From the NCBI GenBank assembly GCA_030152265.1, contig JASLHQ010000086.1:1-13090 (forward strand): a stretch of 13,090 nucleotides of DNA, given 5' to 3'. The notes under the pieces were generated by a model. The model saw only the letters and a program-made list of their open reading frames with translations. It searched no databases and was not told the DNA's origin. Of the stretch, positions 6,919 through 13,090 are shown in pieces. Source of the stretch: Savagea sp. (GTDB lineage Bacteria; Bacillota; Bacilli; Bacillales_A; Planococcaceae). The position numbers were made by a program, and so were the translations under genes. Within the stretch, counting starts at the first letter, position 1. The number at the start of each line of letters is the position of its first letter.

Positions 6919-7452
6919 TTATTGTACTTCTCGTTGTTCGACTATTTTTGTCGGAATCGCCGGTTCTCGGAAGATCGGCTGATGCTTTAACGCATACGTA
7001 TCTTCATAGACGACGACTGTATCCGCGATTAAATCATGCACCGCTTCTTTCTTCGGTAAGAAAGGAATCGATAAATACGGAAGGACGAGTAAACGTGAAA
7101 TGAACCGTCCAATCACTTCTCGGAAAAATACTTGCTTCCATGTTAACGGTGTGTCAAATGCTGATTTCACTTGAATTCCAACAATCATTTTACCGAGTGT
7201 CTGCCCTAACTTTTTCGTCATAATAGCGAAGTAAAGGAAGGCGATGATGAATAATGTAATTCGGTACGGAGTGAAAAATAAAAACCACCCTTTGCTCAAT
7301 GACCACCCGAACCATTTAAACAACGGTTTCACTAAAATAGCGCCGATCGCATTGACCGTTAACATATCGAGGACAAATGCCCAAAAACGAACCCAAAAAC
7401 CAGCGTATTTCAATTCATATTGATCGGCTGTCGTCGCTTGTCGTTCTATCAT
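6919..7452 (-). CDS. yteJ: YteJ: RDD-family membrane protein
   Basis: A 177-aa polytopic membrane protein of the RDD family. The N-terminal segment YAGFWVRFWAFVLDMLTVNAIG contains the defining Arg and Asp (R22, D29), and the C-terminal HDLIADTVVVYED (139-151) contains the later Asp residues. Hydrophobic spans are at about 24-44, 56-77 and 116-132, and the LGQTLGKMIVGIQV motif (82-95) is typical. RDD proteins are often suggested to be transporters, but the function of this member is unclear. In B. subtilis yteJ is linked to sppA and reported to affect SppA activity and lantibiotic resistance. The start is ATG 7452, behind GAGAGGAGG. A TTG at 7470 would lie upstream of that site. The sppA stop is 14 bp upstream, so the two genes are almost certainly co-transcribed. 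Confidence 0.92.
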   Translation of the reverse strand: MIERQATTADQYELKYAGFWVRFWAFVLDMLTVNAIGAILVKPLFKWFGWSLSKGWFLFFTPYRITLFIIAFLYFAIMTKKLGQTLGKMIVGIQVKSAFDTPLTWKQVFFREVIGRFISRLLVLPYLSIPFLPKKEAVHDLIADTVVVYEDTYALKHQPIFREPAIPTKIVEQREVQ

Positions 7453-7466
7453 TTGTATTCCTCCTC

Positions 7467-8474
7467 TCAATATTCACCGTATAAGTACATCATGCGTGGT
7501 GCTCCGTTATCATTCAACAATTTTGCAACCATTTGTGATTCAAAGTCTGGACGTAACAATTGTTGCATTTTTAAACCAAATAATGAAGCAAACCCTTGAT
7601 TTTGTGAATAAGAGAATACTTGCGCATTTTCTAATCCGAAGTCTTTTTTCAACGCTTCAATCACTTCTGCACGTTTGCCAAATTCATCTGCTAAACCAGC
7701 TTCAATCGCTTGGCGACCGTTCATAATACGTCCGTCTGCTACTTTCTTTACATCTGCGACTGACATTTCACGGCCTTGTGCGATAATTTCAACGAAACGT
7801 TCATATGAATCGTTCAGCATTTCTTGCAATAAATTACGCTCGCGATCTGTCATCGCACGGTTCGGGCTCATCATATCTTTAAATTCGCCTGATTTAATCG
7901 TATTGAATGAAATTCCTACTTTTTCTGCAAGTTCACTATAATTCATCGCTTGCATAATGACACCGATCGACCCTGTAATTGTTTCACGGTTGACGAAGAT
8001 TTTATCAGCGGGTGCACTAATGTAATACCCACCTGACGCTGCCATTCCACCCATTGACACGTAAATTGGAATTTCACGTTCTTCTTGAATCGCGATTAAC
8101 GCATCATAAATGTCTGCCGATTCTAACACGCCGCCACCTGGGCTGTTTACAGCGAGCACGATTCCTTTTACAGAATCATCTTCACGAATATCTTGGAGCT
8201 GCTTCATGAAAAATGTATGGTCATAACCTGAGCTAAACATGCCTGTCGCGCCTAAATCTTGAATCGCGCCATCCACTTCTAAAACAGCAATACGATTCAT
8301 CGCATCGCCTTTTTCAATCACTTTCATTCCCGTGTTCGACAATGCTTCTTCTTGCATTTCTTCCATCGCTGTTGAAAAGTCCGTCGTCACAAATGACCAA
8401 ACGACGTTCACGGCGACTGAAATGAAAATTAATGCAGCGACTGTAATTAATGCGATAATTTGTTTTAATTTCAT
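7467..8474 (-). CDS. sppA: Signal peptide peptidase SppA (membrane Ser-Lys protease)
   Basis: A 335-aa protease anchored by one N-terminal transmembrane segment (about residues 5-28) with its catalytic domain outside the membrane. It degrades leftover signal peptides and other short peptides at the membrane. The expected Ser/Lys dyad is present: S147 in GGMAASGGYYISAPAD and K199 in IKSGEFKDMMSP. These match the residue numbers reported for B. subtilis SppA. NSPGGGVLES (110-119) is the conserved substrate-cleft strand, and ITGSIGVIMQ (166-175) is also typical. This is the short, single-domain form, not the tandem-domain E. coli type. The ATG at 8474 follows GAGGAG. The thiI stop is 29 bp upstream and yteJ starts 14 bp downstream, placing it mid-operon. 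It appears intact. Confidence 0.97.
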   Translation of the reverse strand: MKLKQIIALITVAALIFISVAVNVVWSFVTTDFSTAMEEMQEEALSNTGMKVIEKGDAMNRIAVLEVDGAIQDLGATGMFSSGYDHTFFMKQLQDIREDDSVKGIVLAVNSPGGGVLESADIYDALIAIQEEREIPIYVSMGGMAASGGYYISAPADKIFVNRETITGSIGVIMQAMNYSELAEKVGISFNTIKSGEFKDMMSPNRAMTDRERNLLQEMLNDSYERFVEIIAQGREMSVADVKKVADGRIMNGRQAIEAGLADEFGKRAEVIEALKKDFGLENAQVFSYSQNQGFASLFGLKMQQLLRPDFESQMVAKLLNDNGAPRMMYLYGEY

Positions 8475-8503
8475 TATTCAATTCTCCTCTTTTTTATCTA
8501 TCC

Positions 8504-9709
8504 TCACAGTAATTCACTGAATGAAGGTGTTTTTTCACGCTTCGTTGAAATGACTACTTCTCGCTCATTCACCGCTTCCATGATAAGCTCTTCAAAGTCC
8601 ACTTGCCCTTCGAAATGTTCTACTTTGTCGAGTCGTGGTTTTGTCGTCGGGTTCGCTGGCGTGAAGATCGTACAGCAGTCTTCGTAAGGACGTATCGATA
8701 TGTCATACGTTCCGATATGCTCGGAAGTTTCAATAATTTCACTTTTATCGAACGTAACGAGCGGACGAATGATCGGTGTTTCTGTTACTGCGTTGATCGC
8801 TGTCATACTTTCTAACGTTTGACTTGCGACTTGTCCGATACTTTCCCCTGTTACAATCCCGAGTAAACCACGCTCTTCTCGTACGCGATCTGCAATGCGC
8901 ATCATGAGTCGGCGTGTCACTGTCATCGTCAAGTTCGCTGGAATTTTTTCATCGATTAACTTTTGAATTTTCGTAAATGGAATGACGTGCACTTTAATCG
9001 TCGGTCCGAACTTCGATAAATGTTCCGCGAGGTCGAGCACTTTTTCTTTCGCTAAGTCACTCGTATACGGCGGACTCGCAAAGTGAATCGCCTCTAAAGC
9101 AACACCGCGCTTCATCATGTAATAGCCTGCAACAGGGCTGTCAATCCCTCCGGACAACATGAGTAAAGAACGCCCGCTTGAACCGACTGGGAAACCTCCT
9201 GGACCTTTGTACACTTCACTTGAAACGTAAGCCGCATCGCGACGAATGTCGACATGAAGTACGAAATCAGGGTTTTTCATTTGGGCGGTTAACTCTGGGT
9301 AATTGCGCAACGCATGGGCACCGATCCACTGTTGAATTTGTTGTGATGTTTTGCCATACGTTTTATCCGCACGCTTCGCTTCCACTTTAAATGTTTTCCC
9401 CGTTAAGTCTTTCATACTTAATACATCGAGGACGAGCTTTTCAATCGCTTCATCTGTTCTCTCTGTGCGTGCAATCGGACTGTAAGAATGAATACCAAAA
9501 ACATGTTGCAAACGTTGAAGCACCTCTTCAATCTCCGATTCATCTTCCGCTCGAATAAACATGCGATCTCGCTCCGCATGAACAGATACCGTTTCTAAAT
9601 CTTTCGTTTGAAACTTCACATTTTTACGTAAACGTTGTACGAATAAGTTACGATTGCGCCCTTTGAGCGATAATTCTCCGTAACGAACTAAAATTTCATT
9701 CCATTTCAT
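8504..9709 (-). CDS. thiI: tRNA 4-thiouridine synthase ThiI (short form, no rhodanese domain)
   Basis: Adenylates U8 of tRNA and replaces its oxygen with sulfur to give 4-thiouridine. In some bacteria it also supplies sulfur for thiamine thiazole. The 401 residues comprise an N-terminal ferredoxin-like region (1-60, with VRYGELSLKGRNR), a THUMP domain (about 60-165) and a PP-loop ATPase domain with LMLSGGIDSPVAGY at 183-196. GGFPVGSSG (171-179) and EDCCTIFTPANP near the C-terminus are further family signatures. There is no C-terminal rhodanese domain of the E. coli type, so sulfur must come directly from a partner desulfurase, as known for B. subtilis ThiI with NifZ. That partner is encoded 11 bp upstream. 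The ATG at 9709 has GAGGAA 9 nt before it. sppA follows after 29 bp. No truncation is apparent. Confidence 0.97.
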   Translation of the reverse strand: MKWNEILVRYGELSLKGRNRNLFVQRLRKNVKFQTKDLETVSVHAERDRMFIRAEDESEIEEVLQRLQHVFGIHSYSPIARTERTDEAIEKLVLDVLSMKDLTGKTFKVEAKRADKTYGKTSQQIQQWIGAHALRNYPELTAQMKNPDFVLHVDIRRDAAYVSSEVYKGPGGFPVGSSGRSLLMLSGGIDSPVAGYYMMKRGVALEAIHFASPPYTSDLAKEKVLDLAEHLSKFGPTIKVHVIPFTKIQKLIDEKIPANLTMTVTRRLMMRIADRVREERGLLGIVTGESIGQVASQTLESMTAINAVTETPIIRPLVTFDKSEIIETSEHIGTYDISIRPYEDCCTIFTPANPTTKPRLDKVEHFEGQVDFEELIMEAVNEREVVISTKREKTPSFSELL

Positions 9710-9720
9710 TGTTCATTTCC

Positions 9721-10842
9721 TCACTTTACTTGTTCATTTAATGCTGTTAAAGCATGTAATAATTGTTCAATTTGTTCTTCTGTTATCGTAACCCCTAAAC
9801 TGATTCGAATAATACCTGATGCCCATTCTTTCGGTATTTTCAACGCTTCCGCTACATGACTTAACGTTCCATCTAATGAACTGCATGCACTCGATGTCGA
9901 GACGATGATGTCGCGCTGCTGTAAAAAATTCACCGCTACTTCTCCCCGTATGTCACGAATCGCTAACGCAATAATGTGCGCTGCACCGTCGTGCGGACCG
10001 ACAACTTGAATTTCACTTAACGATTCAACATGATCGATAATTTGATTTTTCCATTGACGATATTCTTCCCGTTCTGTCGTTCGAATCGCAAGACGCATCG
10101 CTTTCGCTAAGGCGACCGCTTCTGCTAACGGAATCGTCCCGCTACGGATATTTTGTTGTTGTCCACCACCATACAAAATCGGTTCTAGCGGATAACGATG
10201 GCGTAAAAATAGTGCACCACTTCCACGCATTCCGTTAATTTTATGAGCGGAAATTGACATCATATCTGCCCCATCAATACCGAATGGCACGTCAATTTTC
10301 CCAAAACTTTGTACTGCATCGACGTGAAAGACGGCTTGACTATGACGTTGAATAACTTCTTTCAAAGCGCGAATATTTTGAGTAGCTCCCATTTCATTGT
10401 TGACATGCATAATCGAGACGAGAATCGTTTCATCCGTCAATGCTTCTTTTAATTGTTCTATAACGACTTGGCCTTGTTCATCGACAGGTAAATACGTAAT
10501 CGTAAAGCCTTCTTTTTCTAATGCGTGACATGCTTCTAAAACAGAAGGATGCTCAATCGTCGTCGTCACGATATGCTTACCTAAATGGACATTTTTCCTC
10601 GCATAACCGATAATCGCTAAGTTATTCGCCTCTGTACCACCTGATGTATAAATAACTTCTCCTTGAGGCATAGAAAGCAATTGTTTAATTTGAGCAGTTG
10701 CCTGTTCAAATAATTCATTTGCTTCTACTCCTAATTTATGCAAAGATGATGGATTCGCAAAATATTTTGTGCTCACTGCAACATATGATTGAATCACTTC
10801 CTCATTTGGTGGGGATGTTGCACTATGGTCTAAGTAAATCAT
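9721..10842 (-). CDS. nifZ: Cysteine desulfurase (NifS/IscS family, NifZ-like partner of ThiI)
   Basis: A pyridoxal-phosphate enzyme that takes sulfur from cysteine as an enzyme-bound persulfide, releasing alanine. In the 373-aa product the PLP lysine is K201 (SISAHKINGMRG). H98 (TIEHPSV), D175 and Q178 (HVDAVQSFGK) are the usual cofactor contacts, and the persulfide Cys is C320 in STSSACSS. The N-terminal MIYLDHSATS is a variant of the common YLDYAAT. The start is ATG 10842. GGAGG lies 11 nt upstream, slightly long, and a TTG at 10860 overlaps that site and is rejected. Its place 11 bp before thiI, and the absence of iscU-like genes nearby, identify it as the dedicated tRNA-thiolation desulfurase rather than the Fe-S one. 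An ezrA terminator lies upstream. No clear promoter was found in the 74-bp gap. Confidence 0.93.
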   Translation of the reverse strand: MIYLDHSATSPPNEEVIQSYVAVSTKYFANPSSLHKLGVEANELFEQATAQIKQLLSMPQGEVIYTSGGTEANNLAIIGYARKNVHLGKHIVTTTIEHPSVLEACHALEKEGFTITYLPVDEQGQVVIEQLKEALTDETILVSIMHVNNEMGATQNIRALKEVIQRHSQAVFHVDAVQSFGKIDVPFGIDGADMMSISAHKINGMRGSGALFLRHRYPLEPILYGGGQQQNIRSGTIPLAEAVALAKAMRLAIRTTEREEYRQWKNQIIDHVESLSEIQVVGPHDGAAHIIALAIRDIRGEVAVNFLQQRDIIVSTSSACSSLDGTLSHVAEALKIPKEWASGIIRISLGVTITEEQIEQLLHALTALNEQVK

Positions 10843-10875
10843 CTTTCTTCTTTCCTCCAACTATTTACGAATGAA

Positions 10876-10903
10876 AGCCACCAGCAACGAATGCGCGGTG
10901 GCT
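10876..10903 (-). terminator. Hairpin between ezrA and the cysteine desulfurase gene
   Basis: A 7-bp GC-rich stem (AGCCACC with GGTGGCT on the minus strand) encloses a 14-nt loop and is followed by TTCATTC. It begins 13 nt after the ezrA stop. The U-tract is poor, so it may only attenuate transcription into the downstream operon. Confidence 0.6.
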
Positions 10904-10916
10904 CATCTTTTCGATG

Positions 10917-12599
10917 TTATAATGATTGTTTAATTTTTTCAAGCGCTCCTGGCTCTACTTCTTCAACAGCAGCCATCGCTTCTTCTAATGCTTTCGTATA
11001 ACGATAATCCATAAATGCTCGTTCTGCAATCTTTAAACGTTCATCCAATTGAGCGTCATTTAAGCGGTAACGGTTTCCGTATTGAATAATCTCTTCAATC
11101 AAATGGACATTCGCTAACAATTGCTCAACCTCATCCGCTATATCGTTCGTTGCTATTTCTGCTTCTTGTGCTTGCAACTCTACGGATTCCATATCGATTG
11201 GCGCTTCGTTTAAACTTTCATAAGTGATATAAATTTTTTCTTCTGCTTCTTCCATACGCGTATTGATATCACTTGGAATGCCTGGCATATTGCTGCGGTG
11301 TAATAAACGATCCGATTCTTGCATTTGCTTCGTCAAACGATCTAACTGCTCACGCACTCGATTTTCATCGGTACGTAAATTTTTAATTTTTGAAGTGAAG
11401 CTTTCCAGTTCTTCTTCGCTTTGATCAATATGAAGTAATACTTTTTCAACTTCTTCCCAAACGACTGAATATGTCGTCGGTGGGTGATTATACTGATGGA
11501 GCAAATCTTCATAACGAATGCGATACTCTTGTAATGCGCGTAACAAATTTTCGGGTAAGGCCGCTTCTTGAACGCTTAATTGATAACTTCTTTGAACAGC
11601 CTCCGCTTCCGCAATAGCGCTATTCGCATCATGCATCAAATGATTCAATCGATCATATCCATCTTCTATTTCCTTCTGTAAATTTCCTTTCGCACGCACT
11701 TCTTGTTCTAATAAATCATAAAATTGTTCCATTTGATTTTCAATTTGTAACAACTGTTCTTCGACAACTTGCAAGTTTAGCTCTTTCACTTCAAGGCCTA
11801 ACTCTTTTAATTGCACTTCAATTTGTTCAAGTTGTTCTTCGATATCTAAATGAATTAAATGATATTGTTGTTCTTCCATATCACGCATGCCGTTACGTAA
11901 ATCTTTAATCGTTGCTGGAATCGTTTTATTCAGCTTAATTAACAAGGTAGGAGTTTGATCGATCAACTTAAATACTTCTTCAGATTCTTTCGTCAAATGC
12001 AAAACAATTTCACGGGCCGTTAAATAATTGCCTTGCTCTGTCAACTTTTCATATTCTTCAAATTGCGGTGTGAAAGTTTCTAATTTCTTTTCTAACGGTT
12101 CGAACGCTTGACCGAAATCAAATTGCTTCGCTAAAATCGTTTGACGAGCTGTTCTATATTTTTCTTGAATCGCTTCCATTTCAAAGCGGTTCTTCTCTTC
12201 ACTACCCATCAATTCATCTAATTCTTCTAAAATTTGTTTATGCTTTTGATCACATTTTTGAATTTCCTCAAAAATTTCTCGTTCAATCGCACTCGCTTTT
12301 TTAAATTTAAAACGATCGATCGCATCTTCTGCATCAAAAAGCATCGTATCAATTTGTGGCATGACGACATCGATTACTTCCGTCCACTCTTCACGCCATC
12401 TTTCAAACTTCTCTTCTGTTTCCCCTGTCATATTTAAACGCTTTAACTTTGTCAGTTCTTCGAAGATCGGTTGGTGTTGAATTTGTAATTTTTCATCTTC
12501 TAATAACAAAATTTCGTTTATATGTTTTTTACGCATTAAATAAATGACCATTGCAATTGCAAATAAAAATACGATAATTAATACAATCATTTTACCCAA
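10917..12599 (-). CDS. ezrA: Septation ring formation regulator EzrA
   Basis: A 560-aa membrane-anchored, coiled-coil protein that binds FtsZ and restricts Z-ring assembly to midcell. A single N-terminal transmembrane helix (about residues 4-22) is followed by a basic stretch (RKKH) and then a long, charged, helical cytoplasmic region of spectrin-like repeats. Recognisable family segments are LKRLNMTGETEEKFERWREEW (about 52-72, allowing small offsets), TEQGNYLTAREIV, and the C-terminal conserved patch IIQYGNRYRLND around 504-515, known as the QNR patch for midcell localisation. The start is TTG 12599, 7 nt after AGAGGTGA. The in-frame ATG three codons later is too far from that site. The length agrees with the B. 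subtilis protein. The gene is separated by a hairpin from the downstream desulfurase operon. Confidence 0.96.
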   Translation of the reverse strand: MGKMIVLIIVFLFAIAMVIYLMRKKHINEILLLEDEKLQIQHQPIFEELTKLKRLNMTGETEEKFERWREEWTEVIDVVMPQIDTMLFDAEDAIDRFKFKKASAIEREIFEEIQKCDQKHKQILEELDELMGSEEKNRFEMEAIQEKYRTARQTILAKQFDFGQAFEPLEKKLETFTPQFEEYEKLTEQGNYLTAREIVLHLTKESEEVFKLIDQTPTLLIKLNKTIPATIKDLRNGMRDMEEQQYHLIHLDIEEQLEQIEVQLKELGLEVKELNLQVVEEQLLQIENQMEQFYDLLEQEVRAKGNLQKEIEDGYDRLNHLMHDANSAIAEAEAVQRSYQLSVQEAALPENLLRALQEYRIRYEDLLHQYNHPPTTYSVVWEEVEKVLLHIDQSEEELESFTSKIKNLRTDENRVREQLDRLTKQMQESDRLLHRSNMPGIPSDINTRMEEAEEKIYITYESLNEAPIDMESVELQAQEAEIATNDIADEVEQLLANVHLIEEIIQYGNRYRLNDAQLDERLKIAERAFMDYRYTKALEEAMAAVEEVEPGALEKIKQSL

Positions 12600-12605
12600 A
12601 CACGT

Positions 12606-12613
12606 TCACCTCT
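12606..12613 (-). promoter_or_regulatory. Ribosome binding site deciding the TTG start of ezrA
   Basis: On the minus strand this reads AGAGGTGA, strongly complementary to the 3' end of 16S rRNA and 7 nt before TTG 12599. The next in-frame ATG would be 16 nt away. Confidence 0.7.
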
Positions 12614-12648
12614 ATTTTCCACTATGTATATTTATATTATCTTATATG

Positions 12649-12664
12649 TTAAACGGTTTAAACC
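12649..12664. promoter_or_regulatory. Overlapping palindromes upstream of ezrA
   Basis: TTAAAC-G-GTTTAA (12649-12661) overlaps the perfect 10-bp palindrome GGTTTAAACC (12655-12664), about 50-65 bp before the ezrA start. The position near the expected -35 region suggests an operator. The AT-rich composition makes chance quite possible. Confidence 0.25.
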
Positions 12665-13008
12665 ATTTTCCTTTCTTTTTTTATAATTCCTCTCATTATC
12701 CGCAAAAAAACGGCAGACTGCTTACAGTTCTATCTCTTTCTTTCATCCATTGGATTGCTATGGCTACTGTATTACATGTTTACTTTTTTCTGTTTCTTTC
12801 GCTTCTCACTAAAGATTCATCAGTAAAATTAAACAGTTTATTTTCTTCAAATTATCTTGATCGATAAACTCTTAAAGTTGCTCTCGCAATAAAATGTTAA
12901 AAACAGCTATAACATGACATACCATTTCACTTGTTCCCGACTAATGACCAATGTTGCAATTAAAGATTAAAACCCTCCTATTTTCGATCTTTTCTCGTTT
13001 GATTCAAT

Positions 13009-13038
13009 AAAATAATACTCAACAAAATAATACTCAAC
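13009..13038. repeat. Perfect tandem duplication of a 15-bp unit
   Basis: The unit AAAATAATACTCAAC occurs twice back to back (13009-13023 and 13024-13038) in non-coding sequence. On the minus strand each copy carries a TATTAT, -10-like, preceded by GTTGAG. Confidence 0.9.
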
Positions 13039-13078
13039 TTATTTCGATTTAAAATCGGTTGAACTCTCCTTACTTCTC

Positions 13079-13084
13079 TTGACA
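13079..13084 (+). promoter_or_regulatory. Possible -35 box of a rightward promoter cut by the window edge
   Basis: A perfect TTGACA lies 6 bases from the right edge. A -10 box would fall outside, so this is only a candidate for a divergent gene to the right. Confidence 0.25.
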
Positions 13085-13090
13085 AGCGTT

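Larger units (their letters stand above)
12600..13090. other. Gene-free stretch upstream of ezrA
   Basis: These 491 bases are AT-rich. No frame on either strand combines a good ribosome binding site with a plausible protein. They hold the ezrA ribosome binding site, an AT-rich presumed promoter zone (about 12620-12660), overlapping palindromes at 12649-12664, a run of seven T on the minus strand near 12704-12710 without a solid stem, a tandem 15-bp duplication at 13009-13038, a short inverted repeat at 13045-13057, and a TTGACA on the plus strand at 13079-13084. The ezrA promoter could not be placed: GATAAT and TATAAA -10-like boxes exist, but no matching -35 was seen. Confidence 0.6.

Noticed and set aside
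12690..12730. Possible terminator of an upstream minus-strand gene at the run of seven T residues
   Set aside because: Only 3-4 bp stems (CCG/CGG, ACTG/CAGT) can be drawn near the T run, too weak to call a terminator.
12544..12867. 107-codon plus-strand frame upstream of ezrA
   Set aside because: It begins inside the ezrA coding region on the other strand, lacks a Shine-Dalgarno site, and its hydrophobic translation (rich in Phe, Leu, Ser) is what AT-rich non-coding DNA gives.
12878..12889. TTGC-GAGA-GCAA hairpin with a GNRA-type loop on the minus strand
   Set aside because: It is an isolated 4-bp stem with no conserved surrounding structure and no evidence of a structured RNA.

Overview
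The window is chromosomal core sequence from a low-GC Gram-positive bacterium of the order Bacillales. The evidence is the AT-rich composition, strong AGGAGG-type ribosome binding sites, TTG starts, and a run of genes (ezrA, a NifZ-type cysteine desulfurase, thiI, sppA, yteJ, ytxK, ald, ytkL, ytoI, ytpI, nrnA, dnaE) that matches the block known from Bacillus and Staphylococcus. The genus cannot be fixed from the sequence alone. I see no phage gene, insertion sequence, CRISPR array, tRNA or rRNA.

Layout from right to left, the direction in which most genes are read. Positions 12600-13090 hold no convincing gene, only the ezrA leader, small palindromes and a 15-bp tandem duplication. EzrA (12599-10917), a membrane-anchored regulator of the division ring, ends in a hairpin. 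A compact run of genes follows: cysteine desulfurase, ThiI, SppA and the RDD protein YteJ (10842-6919), with gaps of only 11-29 bp. The first two act together in sulfur transfer to tRNA (4-thiouridine), and the last two are membrane proteins. A terminator separates YteJ from the methyltransferase-like YtxK (6862-5975). YtxK converges with a universal stress protein (5475-5918) on a shared bidirectional terminator.

Alanine dehydrogenase (5255-4140) diverges from the stress protein gene, and each has a plausible sigma-A promoter in the 219-bp gap. Next on the minus strand are the metallo-beta-lactamase-fold hydrolase YtkL (3918-3238) and the multidomain HTH-DRTGG-CBS-hotdog protein YtoI (3177-1870), each followed by a hairpin. 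YtoI converges with the small membrane protein YtpI (1497-1817) on a second bidirectional terminator whose stem contains both stop codons. NrnA, a nanoRNase/pAp phosphatase (1395-457), then leads with an 18-bp gap into dnaE, of which only the first 146 codons are in the window.

Several starts were moved downstream of the longest open frame because a good ribosome binding site, a hairpin or the usual family N-terminus argues for it (nrnA, ytoI, the stress protein, ytxK, yteJ, cysteine desulfurase). I found no novel multi-gene system. The points most worth a second look are the DnaE PHP domain without its metal-ligand motifs, the unassigned nucleotide-sensor-like YtoI, the paired-stop-codon terminator, and the repeats upstream of ezrA.
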